From contig NZ_CP088930.1 in the NCBI RefSeq assembly GCF_027594825.1, positions 3,719,019 through 3,783,018 of the forward strand: a stretch of 64,000 bases of DNA, given 5' to 3'. Each line of letters opens with the position of its first letter. Position 1 is the first letter of the stretch. The notes under the pieces are model-generated. The model ran no database searches. It saw nothing but the letters and a program-made list of their open reading frames with translations, and had not been told where the DNA came from. Below, one piece after another: positions 9,909-20,541 of the stretch. This DNA comes from Serratia liquefaciens. Lineage in GTDB: Bacteria > Pseudomonadota > Gammaproteobacteria > Enterobacterales > Enterobacteriaceae. A program made the translations under genes and the position numbers.

Positions 9909-11198
9909 TTACAGCTTGGCGAAACAGCGACGTGCGGCATCGATGGTGCGCTGAATGTCTTCCTTGCTGTGAGCAACGGACATAAAGCCAGCCTCAAAGG
10001 CGGAAGGCGCCAGATAAACCCCTTCCTCCAGCATCAGGTGGAAGAAGCGCTTAAAGCGTTCTACGTCGCACTGCATCACGTCCTGATAGCAGGTTACTGC
10101 CGGGGCATCGGTAAAGAACAGGCCAAACATCCCGCCAACGTGGTTAACCACCAGCGCGATGTTTTCTTCTTCAGCCGCGTGCAGCAGGCCAGCCGCCAGC
10201 ATATCGGTCAGTTCGGTCAGGGTCTGGTGAATGCCAACCTGAGAGACTTCGGTCAGACAGGCATAACCGGCCGCCATCGCAATCGGGTTGCCGGACAGGG
10301 TGCCAGCCTGATAGACCGGCCCGGTTGGCGCCAGCGCTTCCATCACTTCACGACGGCCGCCAAAGGCGCCGACAGGCATGCCGCCACCGATGATTTTGCC
10401 CAGGCAGGTGAGATCAGGTTCTACGCCGTAATGAGCCTGAGCCCCGGCCAGCGCTACGCGGAAGCCGGTCATGACTTCGTCGATAATCAACAGCGCGCCG
10501 TACTTGTCGCACAGTGCGCGCAGACCCGGCAGGAACTCCGGCAGTGGCGGCACGCAGTTCATGTTGCCGGCGACCGGCTCGACGATGATGCAGGCGATCT
10601 CGGAAGGGTATTGTTCAAATGCGGCCTGCACCGAATCCAGATCGTTAAAGGTGCAGGTCAGGGTGTGTTTGGCGAAATCGGCCGGTACGCCCGGCGAATT
10701 AGGCTGGCCCAGGGTCAGCGCGCCAGAGCCGGCTTTGACCAGCAGGCAGTCGGCGTGACCGTGGTAGCAGCCTTCAAATTTGATGATCTTGTCGCGGTTG
10801 GTGTAGCCACGCGCCAGACGGATTGCGCTCATGGTGGCTTCGGTACCCGAGTTCACCATTCGCACCATATCCATGGTCGGCACCAGTTCGGTCACCAGCT
10901 CCGCCATTTTAACTTCCATCTCGGTCGGCGCGCCAAAACTCAGGCCGCGCTGCGCCGCTTCAATGACCGCGTTGCGGATCGCCGGGTGGTTGTGCCCCAG
11001 CACCATCGGGCCCCAGGAACCGACGTAGTCGATATAACCTTTGCCGTCGACGTCGAACAGGTAAGCCCCGTCCGCCCGTTCGATAAACAGCGGCACACCG
11101 CCAACGCCGTTGAATGCACGCACCGGAGAGTTAACCCCGCCTGGGATTACCTGTTTTGCCTCGGCATACAGACTTTCGGACTTGCTGTTTAAGCTCAT
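9909..11198 (-). CDS. hemL: Glutamate-1-semialdehyde 2,1-aminomutase
   Basis: PLP-dependent transfer of the amino group within glutamate-1-semialdehyde to give 5-aminolevulinate, the first dedicated precursor of haem and sirohaem. 429 residues (426 in E. coli). The PLP lysine is K268 in [17 protein letters not shown], and the preceding [10 protein letters not shown] holds the cofactor aspartate. It is transcribed leftward alone and is divergent from clcA. Confidence 0.97.
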   Translation of the reverse strand: MSLNSKSESLYAEAKQVIPGGVNSPVRAFNGVGGVPLFIERADGAYLFDVDGKGYIDYVGSWGPMVLGHNHPAIRNAVIEAAQRGLSFGAPTEMEVKMAELVTELVPTMDMVRMVNSGTEATMSAIRLARGYTNRDKIIKFEGCYHGHADCLLVKAGSGALTLGQPNSPGVPADFAKHTLTCTFNDLDSVQAAFEQYPSEIACIIVEPVAGNMNCVPPLPEFLPGLRALCDKYGALLIIDEVMTGFRVALAGAQAHYGVEPDLTCLGKIIGGGMPVGAFGGRREVMEALAPTGPVYQAGTLSGNPIAMAAGYACLTEVSQVGIHQTLTELTDMLAAGLLHAAEEENIALVVNHVGGMFGLFFTDAPAVTCYQDVMQCDVERFKRFFHLMLEEGVYLAPSAFEAGFMSVAHSKEDIQRTIDAARRCFAKL

Positions 11199-11377
11199 AG
11201 AACGGCTCCTGGATTCTCTTTTGAATGATTTGACCGCGCTATTCTAGTGAAGTGTTCGTCGATATGAAACGATCACAGTCAGATACCTATTTAGAGGGGC
11301 GATCGATTAGCGGGTGGGTTAGAATAATCAACTAGCCTATTTGTATTACATTTAATTCCATTAATGAATAACCCATT

Positions 11378-12817
11378 ATGACTGAATTACAGCAACAGCC
11401 GCGGGTGGCGCAGGCCCCACGTCTAAAACGCAGTGACGCAGTGCGCCAGCTTTTACGCCGCGATAAAACGCCGGTGGCGATCCTGTTTATGGCGGCGCTG
11501 GTGGGCACCCTGGCGGGTCTGCTCGGGGTGGCCTTTGATAAGGCGGTGGACTGGGTACAGCAGCAGCGCTTTTCTGCGCTGGCGCAGGTCGCCGATTATT
11601 GGATCCTGGTTTGGCCGCTGGCCTTTATTCTTTCCGCCGCGCTGGCGATGTTGGGATATTACCTGGTACGTCGCTTTGCTCCTGAGGCTGGGGGATCGGG
11701 CATACCGGAGATCGAAGGGGCGCTGGAAGAGCTGCGTCCGGTGCGTTGGTGGCGGGTGATCCCGGTGAAGTTTATCGGCGGTATGGGTACCTTGGGCGCG
11801 GGTATGGTGCTGGGCCGCGAAGGGCCTACGGTGCAGATGGGCGGCAACGTCGGGCGCATGGTGCTGGATATCTTCCGCATGCGCGGTGCCGAAGCACGCC
11901 ATTCTTTGTTGGCTACCGGTGCAGCCGCCGGCCTGTCCGCAGCCTTTAACGCCCCGCTGGCGGGCATTTTGTTTATCATTGAAGAGATGCGGCCGCAGTT
12001 CCGCTACAACCTGATTTCGATTAAAGCCGTGTTTATCGGCGTCATCATGTCGAGCGTGGTGTTCCAGCTGTTCAACGGGGAAGGTTCGGTGATTGCGGTG
12101 GGCAAGCTTTCCTCGGCGCCGATCAATACCCTTTGGCTGTATTTGGTGCTGGGGGCGATATTTGGTGCGGTGGGGGTGATGTTCAACGCGTTGGTCTTCC
12201 GCACTCAGGATATGTTCGCTCGCCTGCACGGCGGCAAAATGCGCAAAATTTTGCTGATGGGCGGTTTGCTCGGCGGTATTTGCGGCATTCTGGGGTTGAT
12301 CCAGCCCGAAGCGGCTGGCGGCGGTTTTGGCCTGATCCCGATCGCCGCAGCGGGTAACTATAGCGTCGGCATGCTGATGTTTATTTTTATCACCCGGGTG
12401 ATCACTACGCTGCTGTGTTTCGGTTCGGGGGCTCCGGGCGGCATTTTTGCGCCGATGCTGGCGTTGGGCACGCTGTTTGGCACCGCCTTTGGCCTGGCCG
12501 GCGGCCATTTGTTCCCCGAGTACGGCATCGAAGCCGGCACCTTCGCCATTGCCGGCATGGGTGCGCTGTTTGCTGCCACGGTGCGTGCGCCGCTGACCGG
12601 GATCGTGCTGGTGCTGGAGATGACCGACAATTACCAGCTCATCCTGCCAATGATAATTACCTGCCTGGGTGCTACGCTGGTGGCGCAGTTCCTCGGGGGC
12701 AAGCCATTGTATTCCTCAATATTAGCCCGCACCTTACAACGGCAGGAAGCGTTGCAGGTGAGCGAGGCGGCAGATAAAACAGGTAAAGAAAATACAACAA
12801 ATGCGGTGAATACTTGA
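11378..12817 (+). CDS. clcA: H(+)/Cl(-) exchange transporter ClcA
   Basis: A homodimeric inner-membrane antiporter that exchanges two chloride ions for one proton and supports extreme acid resistance. Selectivity motifs are visible: GSGIP at 106-110, GREGP with the gating glutamate E148, and the intracellular proton glutamate E203 in IIEEM. Length 479 residues against 473 in E. coli. Its place between hemL and erpA is conserved in enterics. Confidence 0.96.
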   Translation: MTELQQQPRVAQAPRLKRSDAVRQLLRRDKTPVAILFMAALVGTLAGLLGVAFDKAVDWVQQQRFSALAQVADYWILVWPLAFILSAALAMLGYYLVRRFAPEAGGSGIPEIEGALEELRPVRWWRVIPVKFIGGMGTLGAGMVLGREGPTVQMGGNVGRMVLDIFRMRGAEARHSLLATGAAAGLSAAFNAPLAGILFIIEEMRPQFRYNLISIKAVFIGVIMSSVVFQLFNGEGSVIAVGKLSSAPINTLWLYLVLGAIFGAVGVMFNALVFRTQDMFARLHGGKMRKILLMGGLLGGICGILGLIQPEAAGGGFGLIPIAAAGNYSVGMLMFIFITRVITTLLCFGSGAPGGIFAPMLALGTLFGTAFGLAGGHLFPEYGIEAGTFAIAGMGALFAATVRAPLTGIVLVLEMTDNYQLILPMIITCLGATLVAQFLGGKPLYSSILARTLQRQEALQVSEAADKTGKENTTNAVNT

Positions 12818-12906
12818 ACGCAACACTCAGGTATTGGATAATCATTAACATTAATCCGGCCGCCATTGTAGCGACCTGATGCAGAACAATGTTGGGAGTA
12901 AAGAGT

Positions 12907-13251
12907 ATGAGTGATGAAACAGCACTGCCCCTGCAATTTACCGAGGCAGCAGCAAGCAAGGTTAAAGTCCTGATTGCTGATGAAGAAAATCCGAATCTGA
13001 AGTTGCGGGTTTACATTACCGGTGGCGGTTGCAGCGGATTCCAATACGGCTTCACTTTTGACGACAAGGTCAACGATGGCGATATGACCATCGAGAAGCA
13101 GGGCGTTGCGCTGGTGGTTGACCCGATGAGCCTGCAGTATCTGGTGGGCGGCTCGGTCGATTATACCGAAGGGCTGGAAGGCTCGCGCTTCGTGGTGACT
13201 AACCCGAACGCCAAAACCACCTGCGGCTGTGGATCTTCCTTCAGCGTCTGA
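12907..13251 (+). CDS. erpA: Iron-sulfur cluster insertion protein ErpA
   Basis: A-type carrier that delivers Fe-S clusters, essential for isoprenoid synthesis (IspG/IspH) under aerobic growth in E. coli. The three ligand cysteines are C42 (GGGCSGFQ), C106 and C108 (TCGCGSSF). 114 residues, as in E. coli. The ATG at 12907 is preferred over one six codons upstream because it gives the family N-terminus [10 protein letters not shown] and has GGGAG in front. A terminator follows immediately. Confidence 0.96.
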   Translation: MSDETALPLQFTEAAASKVKVLIADEENPNLKLRVYITGGGCSGFQYGFTFDDKVNDGDMTIEKQGVALVVDPMSLQYLVGGSVDYTEGLEGSRFVVTNPNAKTTCGCGSSFSV

Positions 13252-13273
13252 TCCTGAATGCCGTGGTGCAGAG

Positions 13274-13307
13274 AACCCGCCAACCTCACCGGTTTGCGGG
13301 TTTTTTT
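13274..13307 (+). terminator. Terminator after erpA
   Basis: Arms AACCCGC and GCGGGTT around a loop containing a secondary AACC/GGTT pairing, followed by seven T. Confidence 0.85.
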
Positions 13308-13311
13308 ATGG

Positions 13312-13560
13312 TTACCATTCTACGGTGACCAATTCGCGATACGCTTCGCTGCCGCCCTCGTTTTGTAACCTGCTACGGGTCACTTTGGGTTGGGTGTCGG
13401 TCGCATTGCCGCATTTCACCTGAGGGACCGTGTCACTGACATCTACGCTGCAGATGGGCATTAGGGTTAGGCTGACGCCAATTTTGCCGCTGGTGGTTCC
13501 GGCGTAAGCGAGAGAGCTGCAGAGCAGCATACTGAGCGAGAAGATAATATTTTTCATCAT
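13312..13560 (-). CDS. Small exported protein with fimbrial/spore-coat-U-like sequence
   Basis: An 82-residue protein with a clear signal peptide (residues 1-20, ending SSLAYA). The mature part is only about 62 residues, with two cysteines (C37 and C50). The start of the mature part, SGKIGVSLTLMPICSVDVS, resembles the first strand of fimbrial and SCPU (spore coat U) domains, in which a cysteine follows a beta strand. The C-terminal ELVTVEW could be a final strand. It is much shorter than a normal pilin or SCPU domain (about 130-150 residues), so it may be a minimal domain or a remnant. The start is uncertain (13575, 13560 or 13557), and no strong ribosome site is seen. It is oriented against erpA. 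Confidence 0.5.
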   Translation of the reverse strand: MMKNIIFSLSMLLCSSLAYAGTTSGKIGVSLTLMPICSVDVSDTVPQVKCGNATDTQPKVTRSRLQNEGGSEAYRELVTVEW

Positions 13561-13762
13561 TAGGACAACAGCCATCCGTAAGCAATCACATAATGGCTTA
13601 TCGGCAAAAAGTTAATAAAATTTAACAGGGTGGGAGAATGGTTAACTTGAACTTAAAAAGTTTATTACATTGTTTTCCCTGATTTTTTCAGGCGTTGATA
13701 ATAACACTTGTTTATTAATTGGTCGAATATTCTGCTTTTGGGGGAAAAGGGGCGTGATAAGG

Positions 13763-13784
13763 CTCCGCCCGGATTCGGGCGGAG
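13763..13784 (-). terminator. Hairpin after yadS
   Basis: A perfect 9-bp stem CTCCGCCCG/CGGGCGGAG with loop GATT, just downstream of the yadS stop when read leftward. The following T content is low, so it may be a weak terminator or an mRNA-stabilising hairpin. Confidence 0.6.
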
Positions 13785-13789
13785 TGGGA

Positions 13790-14404
13790 TTAGCGCTCGA
13801 GGATAAATGCGGGCAGTTTTAGGTGCCAACGAATGGCCGCCAGCCGGATCGCCAGGGTGATGACCATGCCGAGCATCATCGCCTGCTGCAGCGGCATACC
13901 GAAGGTTGCGTAGGCAGTAGCATGTACGATGCCGCCGATAATGCAGGCGGTGGCGTAAATTTCGGTTCTCAGGATCATGGGGATTTCACGCGCCAGTACA
14001 TCGCGGATAATGCCGCCGCCGACGCCGGTGATCACTCCCATACAGATTGCCACTAACGGGCTGGCATCGGCCGCGAAGGCTTTATTTACCCCGATGCCGA
14101 CGAACACCGCCAGCCCGACGGCATCCAGCACCGGCAAGATCCATTTAGGCAGGCGGCGCGGCTGTCGCACCAGCAGCAGCGTCAGCACGCAGGTGATCAT
14201 CGCCACCACCAGGTCGGTCGGATCTTTCACCCAAAATACCGGCCCGTTGGCCAATGCCATGTCGCGAATGGTGCCGCCGCCCACCGCAGTCACCACGCCA
14301 AGCACCAGCACGCCAAAGGGATCCATCCGCAACTTGCCCGCCAGCAATACGCCGGAAATGGCGAAAACCGCCGTTCCCAGGATATCCAGCCAAAACACCA
14401 GCAT
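13790..14404 (-). CDS. yadS: UPF0126/TRIC-like inner-membrane protein YadS
   Basis: A 204-residue membrane protein with two copies of a three-helix unit. Each unit carries a glycine-rich signature (AVGGGTIRD and GVGGGIIRD), the hallmark of this family. Prokaryotic members are structurally related to trimeric intracellular cation (TRIC) channels; glycine transport has been proposed for some homologues. The ATG at 14404 overlaps the btuF stop (TAATG), which favours it over an upstream start at 14431. It is the third gene of mtnN-btuF-yadS. Confidence 0.88.
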   Translation of the reverse strand: MLVFWLDILGTAVFAISGVLLAGKLRMDPFGVLVLGVVTAVGGGTIRDMALANGPVFWVKDPTDLVVAMITCVLTLLLVRQPRRLPKWILPVLDAVGLAVFVGIGVNKAFAADASPLVAICMGVITGVGGGIIRDVLAREIPMILRTEIYATACIIGGIVHATAYATFGMPLQQAMMLGMVITLAIRLAAIRWHLKLPAFILER

Positions 14405-15210
14405 TAACGGATCTCCGCCAGTTGGCTGCACAGCTGTTGCGCTGCCAGCATAATGCGGGGGCCGGCGCGGTTGAACCAGTCGCCATTGAGCGCAATCACG
14501 GGTACCTGCAGTTGCGGAGCCCAGAAGGCCTTCACGCTGGCGATCTCTTTTTGGCCGCCGGTAATAACGATGGCCTGGGGTTGACGCGCCAACACCTGCT
14601 CACGGCTGATTTGCGGCCACGGCATACGGCTGTCGGCAAAGATGTTTTCCGCACCGCACAGCGACAACACCTGGCTTTGCAAGGTGGCACCGGAAGTGGT
14701 GAACAGAGGTTGGGTGCCGAATTGCAGCAGGACTCGTCTTGGCTGAGTGTGAGGATATTTGGCTTTCAGGTCGGCAATTTGCTGACGAAGAGCCTCTGCG
14801 GCCTGATGCGCCTGTTCAGGGTGCGGGCTGTATTGGGCCAGTTGATCCAGTGAGCGGGGAATATCATCCAGGGTGGTGGCGTCGGCATAAAAAATCGGAA
14901 TGCCGAAAGCGGCGAGCTGATCCAGCACCCGCTGTGGGTTGCCGCCGCGCCAGGCCAGGATCAGATCCGGCTTTAGCGCCAGCACCCGCTCCAGATTGAT
15001 GCCTTGCCAGGAGGCCACCTGCTCGAGTTTCCTGGCGGCCGGGGGATAATCTGAATAGGCGCTTACCGCCAGCAGGGTTTCGCCCATGCCGGCGGCATAG
15101 GCAAGTTCGGTGGTATTGGGTGCCAGGCTGATCACGCGCTGGGCAGCGCCGACAGGCAGCGCCACCCACAATGCCAGCAGCCACAACAGGGCTGAAAAGC
15201 GTCGCGTCAC
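14404..15210 (-). CDS. btuF: Vitamin B12-binding periplasmic protein BtuF
   Basis: Periplasmic binding protein of the BtuCD-F cobalamin importer. It has an N-terminal signal peptide (about 22 residues, ending PVGAA), then [19 protein letters not shown], typical of the class III solute-binding fold. 268 residues (266 in E. coli). The start is GTG at 15210, one base after the mtnN stop; an ATG just ahead is followed at once by a stop and cannot be used. btuC and btuD are not in this window. Confidence 0.95.
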   Translation of the reverse strand: MTRRFSALLWLLALWVALPVGAAQRVISLAPNTTELAYAAGMGETLLAVSAYSDYPPAARKLEQVASWQGINLERVLALKPDLILAWRGGNPQRVLDQLAAFGIPIFYADATTLDDIPRSLDQLAQYSPHPEQAHQAAEALRQQIADLKAKYPHTQPRRVLLQFGTQPLFTTSGATLQSQVLSLCGAENIFADSRMPWPQISREQVLARQPQAIVITGGQKEIASVKAFWAPQLQVPVIALNGDWFNRAGPRIMLAAQQLCSQLAEIR

Positions 15211-15211
15211 A

Positions 15212-15913
15212 TTAACCGCGCTTAGCCAGAGTCTGCAGCATGGCGTTAACCATCAGCGTGGATTGCTGAGCGGCCACCACCAGGAACTCGTCGAAGCTCA
15301 TGTGCGATTCACTGTCGGCAACGTCAGAGATTGCGCGCACTACGACAAACGGGGTGCCGAACAGGTGGCAAACGTGGCCCACGGCCGCCGCTTCCATTTC
15401 TACTGCCGCCACGCTCGGGAAAGTAGCGCGAATACGGGCCAAAGGCTCTGCGCCGTTAATAAAGGCGTCGCCGCTGCAAATCAGGCCTCGTACGGCGTTC
15501 AGATCCAGTTGCTTGATGCAGCTTTCCGCCAGGGCAATCAGCGCGTCGTCCGCGACAAACGCCGCCGGGCAGCCGGCCATTTGGCCTGGTTCGTAACCGA
15601 AAGCGGTCACGTCGGCATCGTGATAACGCACTTCTTCGGACACCACGATATCGCCGACCTTCAGCGTGCTGGCCAGGCCACCGGCGGAACCGGTGTTGAT
15701 CACCACGTCCGGCTTGCAGTGTTCCAGCAGCAAGGTGGTCCCCATGGCCGCAGAAACCTTGCCGATGCCGGATTTAAGCAACGCCACGTCAACGCCGCCG
15801 ATCTGGCCGGTATAGATTTCACAGCCCGCGCGTTGAATGGTCTGACGGTTTTCGATTTGATCGCGCAGCAGGGTGACTTCCTGCTCCATTGCGCCGATGA
15901 TGCCTACTTTCAT
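15212..15913 (-). CDS. mtnN: 5'-methylthioadenosine/S-adenosylhomocysteine nucleosidase
   Basis: Hydrolyses MTA, S-adenosylhomocysteine and 5'-deoxyadenosine to adenine plus the ribose moiety. It is needed for methyl-group recycling and supplies the precursor of AI-2. The [13 protein letters not shown] start and the SGDAFI and EMEAAAVGH segments are family signatures. 233 residues from the ATG at 15913; an in-frame start 19 codons upstream adds no family sequence. First gene of mtnN-btuF-yadS, divergent from dgt. Confidence 0.96.
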   Translation of the reverse strand: MKVGIIGAMEQEVTLLRDQIENRQTIQRAGCEIYTGQIGGVDVALLKSGIGKVSAAMGTTLLLEHCKPDVVINTGSAGGLASTLKVGDIVVSEEVRYHDADVTAFGYEPGQMAGCPAAFVADDALIALAESCIKQLDLNAVRGLICSGDAFINGAEPLARIRATFPSVAAVEMEAAAVGHVCHLFGTPFVVVRAISDVADSESHMSFDEFLVVAAQQSTLMVNAMLQTLAKRG

Positions 15914-16042
15914 AAATAACACTCGCTGATTGGGTGTGGGAATTGCGGCATAGTCTATCATGGCTCTCATAGAGAGATAATGCGTTGCATATGCCGTCGG
16001 GAATTGTTATCACGGGGGCTGGGCGCAACGGCGGAGAAACAG

Positions 16043-17560
16043 ATGTCCGGGATCGACTTTAAGCAGAAAATCAGCTTCCAACGGCCCTTCAGCAAGCCGA
16101 TTGAAGCCGAAGAAGAATACGACATAGTGCGGCAGTTCGAGAGCGATCGCGGGCGTATTGTCAATTCCGCCGCCATTCGCCGTCTGCAGCAAAAAACCCA
16201 GGTGTTCCCGCTCGAACGCAATGCCGCGGTGCGCAGCCGCCTGACGCACTCCATGGAAGTGCAACAGGTAGGGCGGCATATCGCCAAAGAGATCCTTAAT
16301 CGTTTCAAACAGGAAGGGCGGATCGACGAGCTCGGCCTGACCAAACTGCTCGATCCTTTTGAAAGCATTGTCGAAATGGCCTGTCTGATGCACGACATCG
16401 GCAACCCGCCTTTCGGCCATTTTGGCGAGTCGGCGATTAACGACTGGTTTTCGCAGCGGCTCGATCCCGCCAGCTGTGGCAGTGAGCCCGCCAGTCACGA
16501 TCGCTGTCAGGTCAGCGTATTGCGTTTGCACGAGGGCGAGAGCGATCTTAACCGCCTGCGCAGCCGCATTCGTCACGATCTCAGCCACTTCGAAGGTAAT
16601 GCCCAGGCAATCCGGCTGGTTTATACCCTGCTGAAGCTTAACCTGACCTATGCACAGGTGGGCTGTATCCTGAAATATACCCGCCCGGCCTACTGGGCCA
16701 GCGATATTCCAGCCAGCCACAACTACCTGATGAAAAAGCCGGGCTTTTATCTGGCGGAAGAGGCTTTTGTCGATCGGTTGCGGCGTGAGTTGAATATGGG
16801 CGAGTTCGACCGTTTCCCATTGACCTATATTATGGAAGCTGCTGACGATATTTCGTACTGCGTGGCGGATTTGGAAGACGCGGTGGAAAAAAACATTTTC
16901 ACCGTCGAACAGCTTTACCAGCATTTAACTCAGGAATGGGGCGAGGTCACGCCGGGAGATTTGTTTGATAAAACCGTGGCCAGCGCTTTTCGCAAAATCG
17001 ATCGCGGCGGTGCGCGGCGCAGTTCTGAAGATCAATTCTTCATGTATTTGCGAGTTTTCACCGTGGCACGTTTGGTCCCGCATGCGGCGCAGCGGTTTAT
17101 TGATAATCTGGATGCGGTTTTCCAGGGAAACTTTAATCAGGCGCTGCTGGAGGATTCCAGCCCGGCTTACCAACTGTTGAAAATATTCAAGAATGTTGCC
17201 TTCAAACACGTCTTCAACCATCCGGAAGTCGAACAGCTTGAGCTGCAGGGCTACCGGGTGATCAGCGGCCTGCTGGATATCTACAGCCCGTTGCTGGCAA
17301 TGTCCTTGGCGGATTTTACCCGGCTGGTGCAGGAAGACAGCCATCGTGCTTATCCGATAGAAACACGCCTGTTTCACAAGCTCTCGACCAAACATCGCCT
17401 GGCGTATATCGAAGCGATTGAAGGTTTGCAGCACCTGTCGCCCGAGCAACTGGCTATCCGGGAGTATTATTTCCGCGCGCGTTTGCTGCAGGATTATATC
17501 AGCGGCATGACCGATCTTTATGCCTATGACGAATACCGCAGATTAATGGCTGCGGAATAA
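16043..17560 (+). CDS. dgt: Deoxyguanosinetriphosphate triphosphohydrolase
   Basis: Hydrolyses dGTP to deoxyguanosine and triphosphate. It is an HD-domain enzyme: histidine in RLTHSMEV, then [14 protein letters not shown] carries the HD pair and catalytic histidines. Using the ATG at 16043 (GGAG ribosome site at 16032-16035) gives 505 residues, the same as E. coli. An in-frame start at 15980 would add 21 residues without family similarity. Confidence 0.95.
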   Translation: MSGIDFKQKISFQRPFSKPIEAEEEYDIVRQFESDRGRIVNSAAIRRLQQKTQVFPLERNAAVRSRLTHSMEVQQVGRHIAKEILNRFKQEGRIDELGLTKLLDPFESIVEMACLMHDIGNPPFGHFGESAINDWFSQRLDPASCGSEPASHDRCQVSVLRLHEGESDLNRLRSRIRHDLSHFEGNAQAIRLVYTLLKLNLTYAQVGCILKYTRPAYWASDIPASHNYLMKKPGFYLAEEAFVDRLRRELNMGEFDRFPLTYIMEAADDISYCVADLEDAVEKNIFTVEQLYQHLTQEWGEVTPGDLFDKTVASAFRKIDRGGARRSSEDQFFMYLRVFTVARLVPHAAQRFIDNLDAVFQGNFNQALLEDSSPAYQLLKIFKNVAFKHVFNHPEVEQLELQGYRVISGLLDIYSPLLAMSLADFTRLVQEDSHRAYPIETRLFHKLSTKHRLAYIEAIEGLQHLSPEQLAIREYYFRARLLQDYISGMTDLYAYDEYRRLMAAE

Positions 17561-17670
17561 TTCATTCGGCTAATTAATATTATTTTAAGCCGTTTTCCTG
17601 GCGCCGCGAGCTTATTTGGAGTTTTGTAAAGACGGACAATATTTGTTTACTATTACCAATAATCTGCGCC

Positions 17671-17698
17671 GGAACTTCGGGTTATTAATAGGCTCTCA
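17671..17698 (+). promoter_or_regulatory. Sigma-E type promoter of degP
   Basis: GGAACTT at 17671-17677, a 16-bp spacer, then TCTCA at 17694-17698. This fits the sigma-E consensus and closely resembles the known E. coli degP promoter. A GTAAA half-site at 17626-17630 could belong to a CpxR box, but the second half is not convincing. Confidence 0.75.
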
Positions 17699-17750
17699 CT
17701 ATGCACAAAGACCCTAATACTTTCTGAACGACTTTAGAAGAGACACACAG

Positions 17751-19190
17751 ATGAAAAAAATCGCATTAGTTCTGAGCGCATTGGCATTCAGTATTGGTAT
17801 GGCGATGGGCCCGATGACGGCCGTCGCCGCAGAAACCGCGTCTTCCAGCACGCAGCAATTGCCGAGCCTGGCACCGATGCTGGAAAAAGTGATGCCTTCC
17901 GTGGTCAGCATCAATGTTGAAGGCAGCACCACGGTCAATACGCCGAAGATGCCACAGCAGTTCCAACAGTTCTTCGGTGAAGATTCACCGTTCTGCCAGG
18001 ACGGTTCGCCGTTCCAGGGTTCGCCGATGTGTCAGGGGGGGGCCGGTGCTGAACCGGGGGCTCCTGATCAGGGCACGCAGCAAAAATTCCAGGCGCTGGG
18101 CGCCGGCGTGGTGATTGACGCGGCCAAAGGCTACGTGGTGACCAACAACCACGTGGTGGACAATGCCAACAAAATTCAGGTCCAACTGAGCGACGGTCGC
18201 AAATTTGACGCCAAGGTGATCGGCAAGGATCCGCGTTCTGATATTGCGCTGATCCAGCTGAAAGACTTCAAGAACCTGACGGCGATCAAGATGGCGGACT
18301 CCGAACAACTGCGGGTCGGTGATTACACAGTGGCCATCGGTAACCCGTATGGGCTGGGCGAAACCGCCACTTCCGGGATCGTTTCTGCGTTGGGTCGCAG
18401 TGGATTGAACATCGAGAACTACGAGAACTTCATCCAGACCGATGCGGCAATTAACCGCGGCAACTCCGGCGGCGCTTTGGTTAACCTCAACGGCGAACTG
18501 ATCGGCATCAACACCGCGATCCTGGCGCCGGACGGCGGCAACATTGGTATCGGTTTCGCTATCCCGAGCAACATGGTGAAAAACCTGACCGCGCAAATGG
18601 TCGAGTACGGCCAGGTCAAACGCGGTGAATTGGGCATTATGGGCACCGAATTGAACTCTGAACTGGCGAAAGCGATGAAAGTGGACGCGCAGCGCGGGGC
18701 GTTCGTCAGCCAGGTGATGCCGAAATCTTCTGCCGCCAAGGCGGGCATCAAGGCCGGTGATGTGATTGTCACCATGAACGGTAAAGCCATTTCCAGCTTT
18801 GCGTCGTTCCGCGCGGAAATTGGCACTCTGCCGGTGGGCAGCAAAATGTCGTTAGGCATTCTGCGCGACGGCAAGCCTGTTACCGTTGACGTCACGCTGG
18901 AGCAAAGCACTCAAACGCAGGTTGAATCCGGCAATATTTACACCGGCATCGAAGGTGCCGAACTGAGCAATGGCCAGGTCGGCAACCAGAAAGGCGTGAA
19001 GGTAGATAGCGTTAAAGCCGGCAGCGCTGCCGCACGTATTGGGTTGAAAAAAGGTGACGTGATCCTGGGCGTTAACCAACAGCCGATCCAGAACCTGGGT
19101 GAATTGCGCAAGATCCTCGACAGCAAACCTTCGGTACTGGCGCTGAATATCCTGCGCGGCGACACCAGCTTGTACCTGCTGATGCAGTAA
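17751..19190 (+). CDS. degP: Periplasmic serine endoprotease/chaperone DegP
   Basis: Quality-control protease of the periplasm that degrades or refolds misfolded envelope proteins and assembles into large cages on substrate binding. The signal peptide ends near AVAA at residue 27. The catalytic triad is H134 (NNHVVDN), D164 (RSDIALI) and S239 (RGNSGGAL). Two PDZ domains cover about 280-370 and 395-475. The LA-loop carries the cysteine pair C82/C94 as in E. coli and is glycine- and proline-rich. 479 residues. Followed by a strong terminator. Confidence 0.97.
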   Translation: MKKIALVLSALAFSIGMAMGPMTAVAAETASSSTQQLPSLAPMLEKVMPSVVSINVEGSTTVNTPKMPQQFQQFFGEDSPFCQDGSPFQGSPMCQGGAGAEPGAPDQGTQQKFQALGAGVVIDAAKGYVVTNNHVVDNANKIQVQLSDGRKFDAKVIGKDPRSDIALIQLKDFKNLTAIKMADSEQLRVGDYTVAIGNPYGLGETATSGIVSALGRSGLNIENYENFIQTDAAINRGNSGGALVNLNGELIGINTAILAPDGGNIGIGFAIPSNMVKNLTAQMVEYGQVKRGELGIMGTELNSELAKAMKVDAQRGAFVSQVMPKSSAAKAGIKAGDVIVTMNGKAISSFASFRAEIGTLPVGSKMSLGILRDGKPVTVDVTLEQSTQTQVESGNIYTGIEGAELSNGQVGNQKGVKVDSVKAGSAAARIGLKKGDVILGVNQQPIQNLGELRKILDSKPSVLALNILRGDTSLYLLMQ

Positions 19191-19215
19191 TCATTGCCAA
19201 CCGGTTTCCACTTAC

Positions 19216-19241
19216 AAGGCACGCTACGGCGTGCCTTTTTC
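19216..19241 (+). terminator. Terminator after degP
   Basis: Stem AAGGCACGC/GCGTGCCTT with loop TACG, followed by a T run. Confidence 0.85.
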
Positions 19242-19378
19242 ATGGCATCAACTTGAAACTGTGAGCCTTGCCACAACTTCAGTGGCCGCCGTTGAGCTTT
19301 GGGCAACTGCACAATGTGCCTGACGATCGCCGTCGCTATGCTGGGCCTTTGGCACCCTTCGGGGCAGGAGAATATGGC

Positions 19379-20536
19379 ATGTCGCAATACCATCTCGATG
19401 GCAAGCTGGCGCAAGAAATCGTTGCGCGCACCATGCAAATCATTGGCAGTAATGTCAATGTGATGGATGCGCGCGGCAAGATTATCGGCAGTGGCGATCG
19501 CGAACGGATGGGAGAACTGCATGAGGGGGCACTACTGGTATTGTCTCAGGCGCGGGTAGTAGATATTGACGAAGGGGTTGCACGACACCTGCACGGAGTT
19601 CGCCCTGGCGTTAATCTGCCGTTGCGCATTGATGGACGCATTGTGGGCGTTATTGGTTTGACCGGTAACCCGAGCCAATTGCGTCAGTATGGTGAACTGG
19701 TCTGTATGACGGCTGAAATGATGCTGGAACAGGCGCGGTTGCTACACATGCTGGCCCAGGACAGCAGATTGCGAGAGGAACTGGTGTTGAACCTGATCCG
19801 CACCGATGAGCTTTCCCCGGCGCTGATGGAGTGGGCACAAAGGTTGGGGATTGATCCTAATCAGCCGCGGGTGGCCGCAGTGGTGGAAGTGGACAGCGGC
19901 CAGCTTGGTGTCGACAGTGCGATGGCTGAGTTGCAGCAATTGCAAACGCTGCTGACCATGCCGGAACGCAACAATTTGATTGCCATAGTTTCACTGAGTG
20001 AGATGGTGGTGCTAAAACCGGCGCTCAATAACCACGGGCGATGGGATGCTGAAGATCATCGGCGGCGGGTCGATAGCCTGTTATCGAGAATGAATGACAG
20101 CAGCAGGCTTCGTGTACGTATTGCGCTTGGCAACTACTTTACCGGCCCGGGCAGCATTGCCAGATCTTATCGTACTGCGCGCACTACCCTGATGGTCGGC
20201 AAACAACGCATGGCAGAACAACGTACCTATTATTATCAGGATCTGATGTTGCCAGTCCTGCTGGATAGCCTGCGTGGCGGTTGGCAAGCCGATGAACTGA
20301 CGCGCCCGCTGGCGCGGCTCAAATCTATGGATGGCAATGGTTTACTGCTGCGTACATTGGCGGCCTGGTTTCTGCATAACGTGCAGCCAACGGCGACCGC
20401 CAAAGCCTTGTATATTCACCGTAATACCCTGGAATACCGCCTCAACCGAATTGCGGAGTTGACCGGGCTTAATTTGGGCAGCTTTGACGATCGCCTGCTG
20501 TTGTATATCAGCCTGCAGTTAGATGCTGATGCCTGA
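19379..20536 (+). CDS. cdaR: Sugar diacid utilisation regulator CdaR
   Basis: Transcriptional activator of the D-galactarate, D-glucarate and D-glycerate genes. The N-terminal diacid recognition domain (residues 1 to about 135) is followed by a middle region and a C-terminal PucR-type helix-turn-helix (AKALYIHRNTLEYRLNR). From the ATG at 19379 (CAGGAG ribosome site) it has 385 residues, the E. coli length; an upstream in-frame start at 19268 is unlikely. It lies next to the whole catabolic locus it should control, unlike in E. coli, where its targets are distant. Confidence 0.95.
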   Translation: MSQYHLDGKLAQEIVARTMQIIGSNVNVMDARGKIIGSGDRERMGELHEGALLVLSQARVVDIDEGVARHLHGVRPGVNLPLRIDGRIVGVIGLTGNPSQLRQYGELVCMTAEMMLEQARLLHMLAQDSRLREELVLNLIRTDELSPALMEWAQRLGIDPNQPRVAAVVEVDSGQLGVDSAMAELQQLQTLLTMPERNNLIAIVSLSEMVVLKPALNNHGRWDAEDHRRRVDSLLSRMNDSSRLRVRIALGNYFTGPGSIARSYRTARTTLMVGKQRMAEQRTYYYQDLMLPVLLDSLRGGWQADELTRPLARLKSMDGNGLLLRTLAAWFLHNVQPTATAKALYIHRNTLEYRLNRIAELTGLNLGSFDDRLLLYISLQLDADA

Positions 20537-20541
20537 ACGGC

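Noticed and set aside
9969-11192. 407-codon open frame on the plus strand opposite hemL
   Set aside because: Antisense shadow of hemL with low-complexity, Arg/Gln/His-rich translation and no recognisable family.
17567-17596. Possible terminator after dgt (CGGCT...AGCCG, then T-rich)
   Set aside because: The stem has only five base pairs with a long AT-rich loop, so it was not listed as a feature.
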